DNA from: Herbaspirillum seropedicae
GTDB lineage: Bacteria; Pseudomonadota; Gammaproteobacteria; Burkholderiales; Burkholderiaceae_D
NCBI RefSeq assembly: GCF_001040945.1
Contig: NZ_CP011930.1
Span: 2,457,704-2,521,703, forward strand
DNA length: 64,000 nt
Direction: 5' to 3'
The position numbers and the translations under genes are program-made. Under the pieces are notes generated by a model. That model had not been told where the DNA came from and searched no databases. It worked only from the letters and a program-made list of their open reading frames with translations. Positions 1 to 10,553 of this stretch are shown piece after piece. How positions within the stretch are numbered: the first letter of the stretch is position 1; the number at the start of each line of letters is the position of its first letter.

Positions 1-153
1 CAACTGGCCTATAGCGAACTGTATTTCACCGAGACCTTCTGGCCCGATTTCGACGCCAAGGCCCTGGACCTGGCTATAGCCTCCTATCAACAACGCGAGC
101 GCCGCTTCGGGCGCACCAGCGCCCAGGTGCTGGACCAGAAAAAGGCTTCCTGA
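1..153 (+). CDS. uppS: Undecaprenyl diphosphate synthase, C-terminal end (partial)
   Basis: Only the last 50 codons are present; the 5' part lies outside the window. The visible residues include [11 protein letters not shown] and RERRFGR, which match the C-terminal end of cis-prenyltransferases of the UppS family. These enzymes condense farnesyl diphosphate with isopentenyl units to make the C55 carrier lipid for peptidoglycan and O-antigen synthesis. The TGA stop shares one base with the ATG of cdsA (TGATG), so the two genes are translationally coupled. Position before cdsA and dxr is the usual proteobacterial order and supports the call. Confidence 0.93.
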   Translation, partial: QLAYSELYFTETFWPDFDAKALDLAIASYQQRERRFGRTSAQVLDQKKAS

Positions 154-980
154 TGCTCAAGACGCGTGTCATCACGGCGTTGATCCTGCTGGCGATCCTG
201 TTGCCCATCCTGTATTTCGGCTACTTCCCGGCCTTTGCGATGGCTGCGCTGGTGTTTTTCGCAGCGGGCGCCTGGGAGTGTTTCCGCCTGTTCAAGAGCC
301 CGCGTCCCACCTTGTGGGCGGCGCTCTGGACGCTGGCCTTCTGCGTCATCCTGTTCTTTACCGGCATGCCCAGCGTAAGGCCGCTGTACGTGCTCTGCGT
401 ACTGCTCTGGGCGGTGCGCTTCGTGCCCGCGCTGGGCCTGGGCCTGCCGCCCGTGGAGTCGTTCGCCAACCGCTTGCTCAACGCCACCTACATGCTCTCC
501 ATCCTGGGTTGCTTCGTGGCCATCGTCGACCTGTTCCAGCGTGCGCCGCTGTACCTGCTGTCGGTCATGGCGGTGGTGTGGGTGGCCGACATCGGCGCCT
601 ATTTCTCGGGCAAGGGGTTCGGACGTCACAAGCTGGCGCCCACGATCTCGCCCGGCAAGTCCTGGGAAGGCGCCGTCGGCGGCTGGCTGGCCGTGCTGGT
701 GATCTCGGCGGCGGTGGCCATGTCCATGGGCGCGGGAGAGACCTTCCAGTATCACCTCTACAGCCGTTGGGGCTGGCTGGGCTTCGTGGGCGTGCTGACC
801 GTGATGGTCGCCGCCAGCGTGGTGGGCGACCTGTTCGAGTCGCAGCTCAAGCGTCGCGCCGGCATGAAGGACAGCAGCAACCTGCTGCCGGGCCATGGCG
901 GCGTGCTTGACCGCATCGATGCTCTCATTCCCGTGCTGCCACTGGCGGCGCTGGTCGATCTCTGGCTGGCCGCCGCGTAA
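153..980 (+). CDS. cdsA: Phosphatidate cytidylyltransferase (CDP-diacylglycerol synthase)
   Basis: A 275-residue integral membrane protein that makes CDP-diacylglycerol from phosphatidate and CTP, the branch point of phospholipid synthesis. Most of the chain consists of hydrophobic segments. The family signature is clear near the C-terminus: SQLKRR, then [12 protein letters not shown] and LDRID, with the conserved Asp/His/Gly residues that bind metal and substrate. Length is typical. The start overlaps the uppS stop by one base, and dxr follows after 35 bp, so this is an internal gene of the envelope operon. Confidence 0.95.
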   Translation: MLKTRVITALILLAILLPILYFGYFPAFAMAALVFFAAGAWECFRLFKSPRPTLWAALWTLAFCVILFFTGMPSVRPLYVLCVLLWAVRFVPALGLGLPPVESFANRLLNATYMLSILGCFVAIVDLFQRAPLYLLSVMAVVWVADIGAYFSGKGFGRHKLAPTISPGKSWEGAVGGWLAVLVISAAVAMSMGAGETFQYHLYSRWGWLGFVGVLTVMVAASVVGDLFESQLKRRAGMKDSSNLLPGHGGVLDRIDALIPVLPLAALVDLWLAAA

Positions 981-1015
981 GCGGTCGCCTTGCTACTGCA
1001 GTTACTGGAATTTCC

Positions 1016-2188
1016 ATGCAGTCCATCAGTATTCTTGGCTCTACCGGCTCCATCGGAGTGTCTACGCTGGATGTGGTGGCGCGCCATCCTGACCGTTATC
1101 GCGTCTATGCCCTGAGCGCCCACTCCCGCGTGGCCGAGCTGGCGCAGCAGTGTGCGCAATTCCGCCCGCAGGTGGCCGTGGTGGGGACGGCTGCGGCCGC
1201 TGCCGAGCTGCAGTTCCTGCTGGCTGCGCGCGCCATCAAGACCGAGGTGGCGTATGGCCCGCAGGCGCTGTGCGACATTGCTTCAGCCAATGGCTGCGAC
1301 ATGGTCATGGCCGCCATCGTCGGCGCTGCCGGCCTGGCCTCGACGCTGGCGGCGGCCCGCGCCGGCAAGAAGATCCTGCTGGCCAACAAGGAAGCCTTGG
1401 TCATTTCCGGACAGTTGCTCATGGATGCCGTGGCTGCCCATGGCGCCAGCCTCTTGCCGATCGACAGCGAGCACAATGCCATCTTCCAGTGCCTGCCGCC
1501 GGGCTATACGCGCTCCATGAGCGCCCACGGCGTCGAGAAGATCCTCTTGACCGCCTCTGGCGGCCCCTTCCTGACACGCGATGTAGGCACCCTTGATACC
1601 GTCACGGTGGAAGAGGCGGTGGCTCATCCCAAATGGGTGATGGGACGCAAGATTTCGGTGGATTCGGCCACCATGATGAACAAGGGCCTGGAAGTGATCG
1701 AAGCGCATTGGCTCTTCGGTGCGCCGGCTGACAAGATCGAGGTGGTGATCCATCCGCAGAGCGTGATCCATTCCATGGTGTCCTATGCGGATGGTTCGGT
1801 GCTGGCGCAGCTGGGCAATCCCGATATGCGCACGCCCATTGCCAACGCACTGGCCTATCCGGAGCGCATCGCCTCGGGCGTGGCGCCGCTGGATCTGGCG
1901 CAGATTGCGCAATTGTCCTTCAGTGAGCCGGATTTCCAGCGCTTTCCCTGCCTGAAACTGGCGTATGATGCCCTGCGTGCCGGTGGCACCCTGGCGGCCA
2001 TCCTCAATGCCGCCAATGAAGTGGCCGTACAGGCCTTCCTGGGTCGCCGTATCGGCTTCGGGAAGATCGCCCCCCTGATTGACGAGGTCATGTCCGCCAT
2101 CCCCAACCGGCAAGCCGATGATATCGATGCGCTGCTGGAGCAGGACCGGCAGGCGCGCTCTCATGCCGAACACCTGATTTCACGATGA
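1016..2188 (+). CDS. dxr: 1-deoxy-D-xylulose 5-phosphate reductoisomerase
   Basis: A 390-residue cytoplasmic enzyme that converts DXP to 2-C-methyl-D-erythritol 4-phosphate using NADPH, the committed step of the MEP isoprenoid pathway. The N-terminus carries the nucleotide-binding motif GSTGSIG (about residues 7-13). The metal and substrate region shows [17 protein letters not shown] and [11 protein letters not shown], all standard for DXR. The ATG start directly precedes the Rossmann motif; the ribosome-binding site is weak. The end overlaps rseP by four bases (ATGA). The enzyme supplies the isoprenoids used by the neighbouring uppS product. Confidence 0.96.
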   Translation: MQSISILGSTGSIGVSTLDVVARHPDRYRVYALSAHSRVAELAQQCAQFRPQVAVVGTAAAAAELQFLLAARAIKTEVAYGPQALCDIASANGCDMVMAAIVGAAGLASTLAAARAGKKILLANKEALVISGQLLMDAVAAHGASLLPIDSEHNAIFQCLPPGYTRSMSAHGVEKILLTASGGPFLTRDVGTLDTVTVEEAVAHPKWVMGRKISVDSATMMNKGLEVIEAHWLFGAPADKIEVVIHPQSVIHSMVSYADGSVLAQLGNPDMRTPIANALAYPERIASGVAPLDLAQIAQLSFSEPDFQRFPCLKLAYDALRAGGTLAAILNAANEVAVQAFLGRRIGFGKIAPLIDEVMSAIPNRQADDIDALLEQDRQARSHAEHLISR

Positions 2189-3558
2189 CGCTGCTGCATA
2201 CCCTGATCGCTTTCTTCGTCGCCCTCGGCACCCTGGTGGTGGTGCATGAACTGGGTCATTACCTGGTGGCGCGCTGGTGCGGAGTCAAGGTATTGCGTTT
2301 CTCGGTGGGCATGGGCCGGGTGATCTGGTCGCGCCGCTTCGGCCGCGACCAGACCGAATGGGCCTTGTCCATCCTGCCCCTGGGTGGCTACGTGAAGATG
2401 CTCGATGCCCGCGAGCAAGACCTGCAAGACATCTCCGAGGCTGATCTCAAGCGCGAATTCACGCGCCAGTCGGTCTGGCGCCGCATCGCCATCGTGGCCG
2501 CCGGCCCCATCGCCAACTTCCTGCTGGCGATCCTGCTCTTCGCCGGCCTCTACATGCATGGCGTGCCGGAGCCGGTGCCCGTGCTGCGCGCGGCGGCCAC
2601 CCAGAGCGTCGCCTACCAGTCCGGCCTGCGCGCCGGTGATCGCATCACCGCCATCAATGGCGCGCCGGTCCATGTCTGGTCCGAGGTGCGCTGGAAGCTC
2701 ATGCAACTGGTGCTGGAAAAGGCCGATGCCCGGCTCGATGTGGAGCGTCCCAATCCCAATGGCAGCGGCAAGCTGCTCAATACGGTCAGCTTGCCTTTGG
2801 GCAGCATTGCCGCCGATGACCTGGAGGGCGACTTCCTGGCCAAGCTGGGTCTGTCGCTGGCGCGTCCGCCTGCGGTGCTGGGCAAGATCATGGACGGACC
2901 CGCCAAGACCGCCGGCCTGCAGACTGGCGACCGCATCACCGCCATCGATGGCGCCCCGGTCCAGGATGGCCTGGCTTTCGTCGAAACGGTGCGCGAATCG
3001 GGCGGCAAGCCGCTGACGCTGGAAGCTGTGCGCGGGAACGCGCCCTTCACCGTGCGGGTGACGCCTGAGAGTGTGGACGAGGAGGGCAGCGGCAAGCGTA
3101 TCGGTCGCATCAAGGTCGAAGTGCCGCTGGCGCCGGAAATGGCCACCGTCAGCGACGACATCTTCACCGCGCTGGCCAAGGGCGTCCGTCGCACCTGGGA
3201 TACCAGCGTGATGAGCATCAAGATGATCGGCAAGATGGTGATCGGCCAGGTCTCGCTGAAGAACATCACCGGTCCCATCACCATTGCCGACTATGCTGGA
3301 CAGACCGCGCGGGTGGGCTTGGTCAGCTATCTGAGCTTCCTGGCCTTCATCAGTATCAGCCTCGGGGTGATGAATCTCTTGCCAATCCCGGTTTTAGATG
3401 GCGGTCATTTGCTGTATTATGCGCTGGAGATTTTGACAGGGCGGCCCGTTTCCGAGCGGTTTGGGGAAATCGCGCAGCGTGCCGGCCTGGGAATCCTGAT
3501 GGCGCTGATGCTCGTTGCCGCATTCAACGATATCGTGCGACTGATGTTCCAAGGATGA
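2185..3558 (+). CDS. rseP: Site-2 protease RseP (regulator of sigma-E)
   Basis: A 457-residue inner-membrane zinc metalloprotease that cleaves anti-sigma factor within the membrane and so releases sigma-E during envelope stress. The zinc site HELGH lies at residues 21-25 in the first membrane segment. Two PDZ domains follow at roughly 110-200 and 225-300. The second zinc-site motif, [12 protein letters not shown], is in the C-terminal membrane part. Length fits the E. coli protein (about 450). It overlaps dxr by ATGA and is followed by an intrinsic terminator before bamA. The usual rseA/rseB partners are not in this window. Confidence 0.95.
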   Translation: MTLLHTLIAFFVALGTLVVVHELGHYLVARWCGVKVLRFSVGMGRVIWSRRFGRDQTEWALSILPLGGYVKMLDAREQDLQDISEADLKREFTRQSVWRRIAIVAAGPIANFLLAILLFAGLYMHGVPEPVPVLRAAATQSVAYQSGLRAGDRITAINGAPVHVWSEVRWKLMQLVLEKADARLDVERPNPNGSGKLLNTVSLPLGSIAADDLEGDFLAKLGLSLARPPAVLGKIMDGPAKTAGLQTGDRITAIDGAPVQDGLAFVETVRESGGKPLTLEAVRGNAPFTVRVTPESVDEEGSGKRIGRIKVEVPLAPEMATVSDDIFTALAKGVRRTWDTSVMSIKMIGKMVIGQVSLKNITGPITIADYAGQTARVGLVSYLSFLAFISISLGVMNLLPIPVLDGGHLLYYALEILTGRPVSERFGEIAQRAGLGILMALMLVAAFNDIVRLMFQG

Positions 3559-3587
3559 ATCCGGCCTGAAAAAGACCGGATTTTTTA
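3558..3587 (+). terminator. Intrinsic terminator after rseP
   Basis: Inverted repeat AATCCGG / CCGGATT (3558-3564 and 3576-3582) followed by a run of T. It begins at the last base of the rseP stop codon. It separates the uppS-rseP group from bamA, so bamA probably also has its own promoter in the 126 bp upstream, although I could not identify convincing -35/-10 boxes there. Confidence 0.8.
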
Positions 3588-3713
3588 TATTTGCCGGCCT
3601 ATCCCCGAAGGCAGTTGTTAAGCAATTGGCAATGGATCGCGAATCCGTTCTCAATTTCTTACCAGCATCTTGTCGGGCGCAGCCACGGCAAAAATACTGT
3701 TGATGAACAATAG

Positions 3714-6089
3714 ATGAAATTACACCCTGCGCAACATCCCATCCCGACCTTTTCCCGTCGCCTGATCGCAGCCGCCGCCTTTGCTCTGTGCTCCAGCCAG
3801 GCCATGGCGGTCACGCCTTTCGTGGTCAAGGATATCCGCGTCGAAGGCATCCAGCGTACCGAGGCCGGCACCGTCTTCAGCTACCTGCCGGTGCGCGTGG
3901 GTGATACCTTCACCGATGAGAAGGGCACTGCGGCCATCAAGGCGCTGTATGCCACCGGCTTCTTCCGTGACGTGCGCATCGAGTCCGAGGGCGACGTGCT
4001 GGTGGTGCAGGTGGTGGAGCGTCCAGCCATCGCCAGCGTCGATTTCTCCGGCATCAAGGAATTCGACAAGGAACAGCTGACCAAGGCGTTGAAGGAAATC
4101 GGCGTGGCCGAGTCGCGTATCTTCGACCGCTCGCAGGTCGACCGCGCAGAGCAGGAATTGAAGCGCCAGTACCTCTCGCGTGGCCTGTACGGCGCCAAGG
4201 TCTCGACCACCGTCACACCGGTGGAGCGCAATCGCGTGGCCATCACCTTCTCGGTGGACGAAGGCGATGTGTCGCGGATCAAGCAGATCAACTTCGTGGG
4301 CAACAAGGTCTTCTCCGACAGCACGCTGCGCGACCAGATCAAGCTGACCACCCCGGGCTGGTTCACCTGGTACACCAAGGCCGACCAGTATTCGAAGGAA
4401 AAGCTGCAGGGCGACATCGAGACCCTGCGTTCCTACTACCTGGATCGCGGCTACCTGGAAATGCAGGTCGAATCGACCCAGGTGTCGATCACGCCCGACA
4501 AGAAGGACATCTACATCACCGTCAACATCAAGGAAGGCGAGAAGTACACCGTCTCCGGCGTCAAGCTGGAAGGCGAGATGTTCGGCATGGAGCCGGAACT
4601 GGCCAAGCTGGTGCAGTTGAAGGCGGGCGACGTCTATTCCGGCGCCAAGCTCACCGACAGCACCAAGAAGATCGGCGAGCGCCTGGGCAATTTCGGCTAC
4701 GCCTTTGCCAACGTCAACGCCAACCCCAATGTCGATCGCGAGAAGAAGGAAGTCGCCTTCACCATCATGATCGATCCGGGCAAGCGCGTGTATGTCCGTC
4801 ACATCAACATCGCCGGCAATACCAAGACCCGCGACGAGGTGATCCGCCGCGAATTCCGCCAGTTCGAGGATTCCTGGTATGACGGCGAGAAGATCAAGCT
4901 CTCGCGCGACCGCGTCGACCGTCTGGGCTACTTCAAGGAAGTCACGCTGGACACGCCCGAAGTGCCAGGCACCAGCGACCAGGTGGACGTGAACATGAAG
5001 GTCGAGGAAAAGCCGACCGGCAACATCATGGTCGGCGCCGGCTTCTCGCAATCGGACAAGCTCAGCCTGACCGGCTCGATCTCGCAGGAAAACGCCTTCG
5101 GCAGCGGCAATACGGTGGGCATCGACATCAATACCAGCTCGCGCTACCGCACGGTCTCAGTGTCGACCACCAACCCGTACTTCACCGATGACGGCATCAG
5201 CCGCACCTATGAAGTCTATCTGCGTACGGTGCGCCCGTCGGTCTATGCCACCGGTGACTACCGCGTCAAGACCCTGGGCGGCAGCATCAAGTTCGGCGTG
5301 CCGTTCTCGGAACTGGATCGCGTCTTCTTCGGCGTGGGCCTGGAAAACACCGACGTCAGCACCGATACCACCAGTCCAACGCTGTATCGCCAGTACGTGC
5401 GTGACTTCGGCGGCGCCGGCGTGGCGGGTTGCGATGTGACCAGCAGCGGCAATGGTTGCGGCATCGGCAGCGCCCGGACCACCAGCATCCCGCTGACGGT
5501 GGCGTGGCAGCGCGACGGTCGCGACAGCGCCCTGGTCCCCACTACCGGCCGCTACCAGCGCGCCAACCTGGAAGTCTCCTACCTGGGTACGCTAAAGTAT
5601 TACCGCGCCAGCTACCAGCACCAGTATTTCCAACCGTTCTTCAGCAAGGCCGTGACGCTGGCCCTCAATGGCGAAGTGGACTATGGCCGCGGTATCGGTA
5701 GCAAGCCCTATCCCGTGTTCAAGAACTACTATGCCGGCGGTATCGGCACCGTGCGCGGCTATGAAGCCTCGTCGCTGGGTAGCCTCAAGGACCAATACGG
5801 CGACTCCATGGGCGGCGCCTCTCGTCTGTACGGCAACGTGGAGTTACAATTCCCGTTCCCAGGCTCCGGCCAGGACCGCACACTGCGCTGGTTCACCTTC
5901 TTCGATGGCGGCAACGTCTTCGCCGATGGTCAGAACATCAAGTTCAACGATCTGCGTTATTCGGCCGGTGTGGGTATCAGCTGGGTGTCGCCGATCGGCC
6001 CGCTCAAGCTCAGCTTCGGCAAGCCGTTGAACCTGAAGACTGGCGACAAGTCTCAAACCTTCCAGTTCCAACTGGGTACCGGCTTCTAA
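3714..6089 (+). CDS. bamA: Outer-membrane protein assembly factor BamA
   Basis: A 791-residue Omp85 protein, the core of the machine that inserts beta-barrel proteins into the outer membrane. It starts with a signal peptide ending at SSQAMA (about residue 32). Five POTRA repeats follow (about 35-440), recognisable by recurring blocks such as VKDIRVEGIQR, INFVGNKVFS and HINIAGNTKTRDEVIRREFR. The C-terminal half is a 16-stranded barrel. The loop-6 motif is VRGYEASSLG, and the chain ends in phenylalanine, as outer-membrane proteins do. It is followed after 36 bp by the periplasmic chaperone gene skp, the standard arrangement. Confidence 0.97.
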   Translation: MKLHPAQHPIPTFSRRLIAAAAFALCSSQAMAVTPFVVKDIRVEGIQRTEAGTVFSYLPVRVGDTFTDEKGTAAIKALYATGFFRDVRIESEGDVLVVQVVERPAIASVDFSGIKEFDKEQLTKALKEIGVAESRIFDRSQVDRAEQELKRQYLSRGLYGAKVSTTVTPVERNRVAITFSVDEGDVSRIKQINFVGNKVFSDSTLRDQIKLTTPGWFTWYTKADQYSKEKLQGDIETLRSYYLDRGYLEMQVESTQVSITPDKKDIYITVNIKEGEKYTVSGVKLEGEMFGMEPELAKLVQLKAGDVYSGAKLTDSTKKIGERLGNFGYAFANVNANPNVDREKKEVAFTIMIDPGKRVYVRHINIAGNTKTRDEVIRREFRQFEDSWYDGEKIKLSRDRVDRLGYFKEVTLDTPEVPGTSDQVDVNMKVEEKPTGNIMVGAGFSQSDKLSLTGSISQENAFGSGNTVGIDINTSSRYRTVSVSTTNPYFTDDGISRTYEVYLRTVRPSVYATGDYRVKTLGGSIKFGVPFSELDRVFFGVGLENTDVSTDTTSPTLYRQYVRDFGGAGVAGCDVTSSGNGCGIGSARTTSIPLTVAWQRDGRDSALVPTTGRYQRANLEVSYLGTLKYYRASYQHQYFQPFFSKAVTLALNGEVDYGRGIGSKPYPVFKNYYAGGIGTVRGYEASSLGSLKDQYGDSMGGASRLYGNVELQFPFPGSGQDRTLRWFTFFDGGNVFADGQNIKFNDLRYSAGVGISWVSPIGPLKLSFGKPLNLKTGDKSQTFQFQLGTGF

Positions 6090-6125
6090 AGCGGTCATCA
6101 TTGATTCGTAATACGGAGAGTAATC

Positions 6126-6644
6126 TTGAAGTTCATGACCAAATCGTTCCTGTCCCTGCAGACCGTCGTGATGGCTGCTTGCCTGTTCAGCCTTGCTCCT
6201 GCCCACGCGCAGGAAAGCTCGAAAATCGCCTTCGTCAGCACCGAACGCATCTTCCGCGAAGCCGCCCCGGCCAAGGCCGCCCAGTCCAAGCTGGAAGCCG
6301 AGTTCGCCAAGCGTGACCGCGACCTGCAAGACATGGCCGCGCGCCTGAAGACCCAGTCCGACAAGCTCGACAAGGACGCCGCCGTGCTGTCGGATTCGGA
6401 TCGCGCCAAGCGTCAGCGTGACCTGTCGGACCTGGACAAGGAATTCCAGCGCAAGCAGCGCGAGTTCCGTGAAGACCTGAACCAGCGCCGCAACGAAGAG
6501 CTGGCCGTAGTGCTGGAGCGTACCAACAAGGTGATCCGTCAGATCGCCGAAGCCGAGAAGTACGACATCGTCTTCCAGGAAGCGGTCTACGCCAGCAAGC
6601 GTATCGACATCACCGACAAGGTGCTCAAGGAACTGGCCAAGTAA
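6126..6644 (+). CDS. skp: Periplasmic chaperone Skp/OmpH
   Basis: A 172-residue secreted protein of the Skp (OmpH) family, which holds unfolded outer-membrane proteins in the periplasm before BamA. A signal peptide ends at PAHAQ (about residue 28). The mature part is very rich in Lys, Arg, Glu and Gln with long heptad-like helices (about 55-130), as expected for the coiled-coil tentacles of Skp. I chose the TTG at 6126 because GGAG lies about six bases upstream; the in-frame ATG at 6135 would be spaced too far from it. The gene sits between bamA and lpxD, as in most Gram-negatives. Confidence 0.92.
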   Translation: MKFMTKSFLSLQTVVMAACLFSLAPAHAQESSKIAFVSTERIFREAAPAKAAQSKLEAEFAKRDRDLQDMAARLKTQSDKLDKDAAVLSDSDRAKRQRDLSDLDKEFQRKQREFREDLNQRRNEELAVVLERTNKVIRQIAEAEKYDIVFQEAVYASKRIDITDKVLKELAK

Positions 6645-6658
6645 GTCCGTCCTGACCG

Positions 6659-6693
6659 TGCGGGCGCGAGGCGGCAACGCCTTGGCGCCCGCA
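6659..6693 (+). other. GC-rich hairpin between skp and lpxD
   Basis: Inverted repeat TGCGGGCGC / GCGCCCGCA (6659-6667 and 6685-6693), with an inner stem AGGCG / CGCCT closing on a GCAA tetraloop. There is no T-run, so it is not a classical intrinsic terminator. It may be an RNA processing or stability element between the two genes. Confidence 0.5.
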
Positions 6694-6779
6694 TGTCGCT
6701 TGAGGGCCGCCGGATTGTCCGTCAGGGCAGTGCAGGCGGCCTCGTTTCAGACGCAACGCAACTCATTCGGAAAGCCAAG

Positions 6780-7868
6780 ATGACTATTCGGCTGCAGCAA
6801 TTGGTCGAGCGCCTGGGCGGGGAGCTGAAGGGCGATGCACAGATCGCCGTCCAGGGCATCGCGCCGCTGGACGCGGCGGGTTCCAGTCACATCACCTTCC
6901 TCTCCAACCCCAAGTTCCGCGCCCAGGCCGACCAGACCCAGGCGGCGGCGCTGATCCTGTCCGAGGCCGATGACGCCCAGGTGCAGGCCTATGCCGGCGC
7001 ACGCATCGTCACTCGCAACCCCTACGCCTATTTCGCCCGCGCAGCGCAACTGTTCCAGGCCATGGCCGAGATCGTGCCGCCTGCGGGCATCCACGCCAGC
7101 GCGGTGGTCGATCCAAGCGCCAGCGTGGCCGCGGACGCCGTGATCGGCCCGCTGGTGGTGATCGAGGCAGGCGCCGTCATCGGCGCCCGTGCCCGCATCG
7201 ATGCAGGCAGCTTCATTGGTCGCCACGCCAAGGTGGGCGAGGATACGCATTTCCATGCCCGCGTGACCTTGCATCATGCCTGCGAGATCGGTGCACGCGG
7301 CATCGTCCACTCCGGCGCCGTGATCGGGGCCGATGGCTTCGGGTTCGCCAACGAGGCCGGGCAGTGGATCAAGATTCCACAAGTGGGCCGCGTGATGATC
7401 GGTGATGACGTCGAAATCGGCGCCAATACCACCATCGATCGTGGCGCCCTGGCCGATACCGTGATCGAAGAGGGCGTCAAGCTGGACAACCAGATCCAGA
7501 TCGCCCACAACTGCCACATCGGCGCGCATACCGCCATTGCCGCCTGTGCCGGCATCGCCGGCAGCGCCAAGATCGGCAAGTATTGCTCCATCGGTGGCGC
7601 CGCCATGATCCATGGCCATATCACCATCGTGGACAAGGTTCATGTCTCGGCGGGCACGCTGGCCCTGCGCTCCATCCTTGAGCCGGGTCAATACACTGGC
7701 TTCTACCCCATCACCGAACACCGTGACTGGGAAAAATCGGCGGCATTAGTGCGCAATCTGGGCACGATGCGTGAGAAAATCCGGGCGTTGGAAAAATCGC
7801 TCAAAACGTTGACACAAGAACAAGCAGGCCAAGCCCCGCTTTCAGAGAATCAAGAAGAGAATGAATAG
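6780..7868 (+). CDS. lpxD: UDP-3-O-acylglucosamine N-acyltransferase
   Basis: A 362-residue enzyme that adds the second (N-linked) hydroxyacyl chain in lipid A synthesis. The N-terminal domain (about 1-100) binds the uridine moiety. The rest is a left-handed parallel beta helix built from hexapeptide repeats (for example [16 protein letters not shown]). The catalytic His region HHACEIG and later IAHNCHIG fit LpxD. I use the ATG at 6780 (MTIRLQQLV) because it matches the family N-terminus and is preceded by GGAAAG; a longer frame opening at 6693 runs out of the upstream hairpin. The 3' end overlaps fabZ by eight bases. Confidence 0.95.
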   Translation: MTIRLQQLVERLGGELKGDAQIAVQGIAPLDAAGSSHITFLSNPKFRAQADQTQAAALILSEADDAQVQAYAGARIVTRNPYAYFARAAQLFQAMAEIVPPAGIHASAVVDPSASVAADAVIGPLVVIEAGAVIGARARIDAGSFIGRHAKVGEDTHFHARVTLHHACEIGARGIVHSGAVIGADGFGFANEAGQWIKIPQVGRVMIGDDVEIGANTTIDRGALADTVIEEGVKLDNQIQIAHNCHIGAHTAIAACAGIAGSAKIGKYCSIGGAAMIHGHITIVDKVHVSAGTLALRSILEPGQYTGFYPITEHRDWEKSAALVRNLGTMREKIRALEKSLKTLTQEQAGQAPLSENQEENE

Positions 7869-8325
7869 CCTCGACATCAATCAAATCAAACAGTACCTGC
7901 CGCACCGTTACCCGCTGCTGCTGGTGGACCGCGTGCTGAACTGGGAGAGTGGCAAGACCATCACCGCCATCAAGAATGTGACCGTCAATGAAGAGTTCTT
8001 CAATGGTCACTTCCCGCACAAGCCGGTCATGCCGGGTGTGCTGATGATCGAGGCGCTGGCCCAGACCGCCGCGCTGCTGTCCTTCCTCACCGAAGGTCGC
8101 AAGCCCGATGAAAACACCGTGGTCTACTTCGTCGGCATCGACAATGCGCGCTTCAAGCGCCCCGTCGAGCCGGGCGACCAGCTGAAGATGGAAGTAGAGA
8201 TCACCCGCCGCGCCCGTGGCATCTGGAAGTACCGCGCCGTGGCCACCGTGGACGGCCAGGTGGCCGTGGAAGGCGATCTGATGTGCACCATGCGCAGCGC
8301 CGCCGACGCCAGCCAGAGCGCCTGA
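7861..8325 (+). CDS. fabZ: 3-hydroxyacyl-ACP dehydratase FabZ
   Basis: A 154-residue hot-dog-fold enzyme that dehydrates 3-hydroxyacyl-ACP in fatty acid elongation. The family active-site block is present: [19 protein letters not shown], with the catalytic His and Glu. The start lies inside the lpxD end, so the genes are coupled. FabZ competes with LpxA and LpxD for 3-hydroxyacyl-ACP, which explains its position in the lipid A cluster. The 212-bp gap that follows is unusual for this otherwise compact operon and holds a repeat array. Confidence 0.96.
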   Translation: MNSLDINQIKQYLPHRYPLLLVDRVLNWESGKTITAIKNVTVNEEFFNGHFPHKPVMPGVLMIEALAQTAALLSFLTEGRKPDENTVVYFVGIDNARFKRPVEPGDQLKMEVEITRRARGIWKYRAVATVDGQVAVEGDLMCTMRSAADASQSA

Positions 8326-8399
8326 TTTCCCAACCGGCCCACGCAGGCTGCAAGGCAGGCCCGGTGGCGACTGGCAAGGTCGCGCCGGGCCTGATTCAT

Positions 8400-8509
8400 T
8401 GAAACATCGCATTGTTGCAATTGTTGCAATTGGTGCAGTTGGTGCAGTTGGTGCAGTGGGTGCAATCAGCGCCCTCGTTGCAACCCTTGTAGAAGTTGCG
8501 ATTGTTTCA
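8400..8509 (+). repeat. Six-unit 9-bp tandem array flanked by inverted repeats, upstream of lpxA
   Basis: Six consecutive 9-bp units run from 8411 to 8464: ATTGTTGCA twice, ATTGGTGCA, GTTGGTGCA twice, GTGGGTGCA. A GTTGCAAC palindrome follows at 8477-8484. The block is bracketed by TGAAACATCGCA (8400-8411) and TGCGATTGTTTCA (8497-8509), which are reverse complements apart from one extra T. All of this lies in the fabZ-lpxA gap. It could be a protein-binding array, a cruciform-forming element or a slippage-prone spacer; the function is unknown. Confidence 0.85.
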
Positions 8510-8537
8510 TCCAGCGAACCCTATCGAAGCACAGGCT

Positions 8538-9326
8538 ATGTCCAAGATCCATCCCAGCGCCATCATCGCCCCCGGTGCGCAGATCGACGAATCGGTCGAG
8601 ATCGGCGCCTACGCCGTCATCGGAGCGGACGTGCGCATCGGTGCGGGCACCCGCATCGGCCCTCATGTCGTCATCGAAGGCCATACCCGCATCGGCCGCG
8701 ACAACGAGATTTTCCAGTTCGCCTCCATCGGCGCCGCGCCGCAGGACAAGAAGTACGCCGGCGAGCCGACCACCATGGAGATCGGCGACCGCAATACCAT
8801 CCGCGAATTCGTCACCTTCAACCGCGGCACCGTACAGGACGCCGGCGCCACCCGCATCGGCAATGACAACTGGATCATGGCCTATGTCCACCTGGCGCAT
8901 GACTGCCAGCTGGGCAACAACATCATCCTGGCCAACAACGCCACCCTGGCCGGCCACGTCCACCTGGGCGACCACGTCTTCCTGGGCGGATTTACCACCG
9001 TGCACCAGTTCTGCCATATCGGCGCGCATGCGATGACCGCCTTTACTGCAGCGGTCAGCCAGGATGTGCCGCCCTTCGTCACAGCGGCGGGCAACCGTGC
9101 AGTGCCGGCGGGCATCAATAGCGAAGGACTCAAGCGGCGTGGCTTCACCAGCGAGCAGATCATGGAGATCAAGCGCGCCTACAAGGTGATCTACCGCGCC
9201 GGCCTGCCGCTGGAAGAGGCCAAGCAGGAGCTGGCGCAGATGGAAGCCAGCTCGGCCAATTCGGCGCAGTACATTCGCCTGTTCCGCGAATTCATCGAGG
9301 CTTCGGCCCGTGGCATCATCCGCTGA
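8538..9326 (+). CDS. lpxA: UDP-N-acetylglucosamine O-acyltransferase LpxA
   Basis: A 262-residue enzyme, exactly the E. coli length, that catalyses the first step of lipid A synthesis (3-O-acylation of UDP-GlcNAc). The N-terminal two thirds are hexapeptide repeats ([33 protein letters not shown]). The catalytic His is in the segment [14 protein letters not shown], and the C-terminal third is helical ([19 protein letters not shown]). I chose the ATG at 8538 (MSKIHPSA) over an in-frame upstream codon because it matches the family start. The 3' end overlaps lpxB by 17 bases. Confidence 0.96.
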   Translation: MSKIHPSAIIAPGAQIDESVEIGAYAVIGADVRIGAGTRIGPHVVIEGHTRIGRDNEIFQFASIGAAPQDKKYAGEPTTMEIGDRNTIREFVTFNRGTVQDAGATRIGNDNWIMAYVHLAHDCQLGNNIILANNATLAGHVHLGDHVFLGGFTTVHQFCHIGAHAMTAFTAAVSQDVPPFVTAAGNRAVPAGINSEGLKRRGFTSEQIMEIKRAYKVIYRAGLPLEEAKQELAQMEASSANSAQYIRLFREFIEASARGIIR

Positions 9327-10485
9327 CATCACACGCCGCCAGTCCATTGCGCTGGTGGCGGGAGAAAGCTCAGGCGACCTGCTGGGCAGCCGCCTGCTGG
9401 CCGGCGTGCGCGAGCGCCTGCCCGAGGTGCGGCTGCACGGTATCGGCGGCGAGCATATGATGGCCCAAGGCTTCGCCAGCGACTGGCCGATGGACAAGCT
9501 GACCGTGCGCGGCCTGTTCGAAGTGATCCCGCGCTACCGCGAGATCAAGGGCATCCAGGATGCCCTGCGCGACAAGCTGCTGGCAGACCGGCCGGATGTC
9601 TTCGTGGGCGTCGATTACCCGGGCTTCAACCTGGGGCTGGAAGAACAGCTCAAGAAGGCCGGCATTCCCACCATCCACTTCATCGGCCCGCAGATCTGGG
9701 CCTGGCGCGGCTGGCGCATCAAGAAGATCCAGCGGGCGGTGTCGCACATGCTGGTGATCTTCCCCTTCGAGGAAAGCATCTACCGCCAGGCCGGCGTGCC
9801 GGTCACCTATGTCGGCCATCCACTGGCCGAGGTGATTCCGCTGCAGCCCGATACCAGGGGTGCACGTCAGCGCCTGGACCTCAACGGGCCGGGCAGGGTG
9901 GTGGCCATCCTGCCGGGCAGCCGCATGAGCGAGCTCAAGCAGAATGGCGCTGGCTTCCTGGCGGCGGCACGGCTCTTGAAGCAACGCGATGCGCAATTGC
10001 AGTTCGTCACCCCGATGGCCGGTGATCGGCAGATGGCGGCGTTCCAGGAACAGATTCGCCAGGGCGGTTACGAAGACCTGGATATCAGCGTCATCCGGGG
10101 ACAGTCGCACAGCGCCATGGAAGCCGCGGACGCTGTGCTGGTCGCCTCCGGCACGGCCTCGCTGGAGGTGGCGCTGTACAAGAAGCCGATGGTGATCTCC
10201 TACAAGGTCAACTGGGCCTCCTACCAGATCATGCGGCACATGGCTTACCAGCCGTGGGTGGGCCTGCCCAATATCCTGGCGCGCGAGTTCCTGGTGCCCG
10301 AACTGCTGCAGCACCAGGCCACGCCCGAGGCGCTGGCCGACGCCATGTGGTTCCAGCTGGAGGATCACGCGCACCAGCAGCGCCTGGCGCGGCGCTTTGC
10401 CGACATGCATCAGTCCCTGCTGCGTGACACCAGCCGGGAAAGCGCCAATGCCGTATGTGAAGTCATCGGCGCGCGCCGCCGCTGA
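9310..10485 (+). CDS. lpxB: Lipid-A-disaccharide synthase
   Basis: A 391-residue GT-B glycosyltransferase (family GT19) that joins UDP-2,3-diacylglucosamine and lipid X to form the lipid A disaccharide at the inner membrane. Diagnostic segments are [12 protein letters not shown] near the N-terminus, VDYPGFNL, and [13 protein letters not shown]. The start is a GTG at 9310 inside the end of lpxA. No other usable start precedes the conserved LVAGE block, so GTG is the best choice. Length is close to the E. coli protein (382). Confidence 0.95.
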   Translation: MASSADITRRQSIALVAGESSGDLLGSRLLAGVRERLPEVRLHGIGGEHMMAQGFASDWPMDKLTVRGLFEVIPRYREIKGIQDALRDKLLADRPDVFVGVDYPGFNLGLEEQLKKAGIPTIHFIGPQIWAWRGWRIKKIQRAVSHMLVIFPFEESIYRQAGVPVTYVGHPLAEVIPLQPDTRGARQRLDLNGPGRVVAILPGSRMSELKQNGAGFLAAARLLKQRDAQLQFVTPMAGDRQMAAFQEQIRQGGYEDLDISVIRGQSHSAMEAADAVLVASGTASLEVALYKKPMVISYKVNWASYQIMRHMAYQPWVGLPNILAREFLVPELLQHQATPEALADAMWFQLEDHAHQQRLARRFADMHQSLLRDTSRESANAVCEVIGARRR

Positions 10486-10553
10486 CGCATCAGCAGGATA
10501 AGCAAGAAGATCGCCATGGCGATCGGTTCGATAGTTTGATCAAGGAAAACCCT

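Noticed and set aside
8399..8866. Open frame through the 9-bp repeat array (Ala/Val/Gly repeats)
   Set aside because: The repeats give an open frame because the period is a multiple of three; it continues out of frame inside lpxA.
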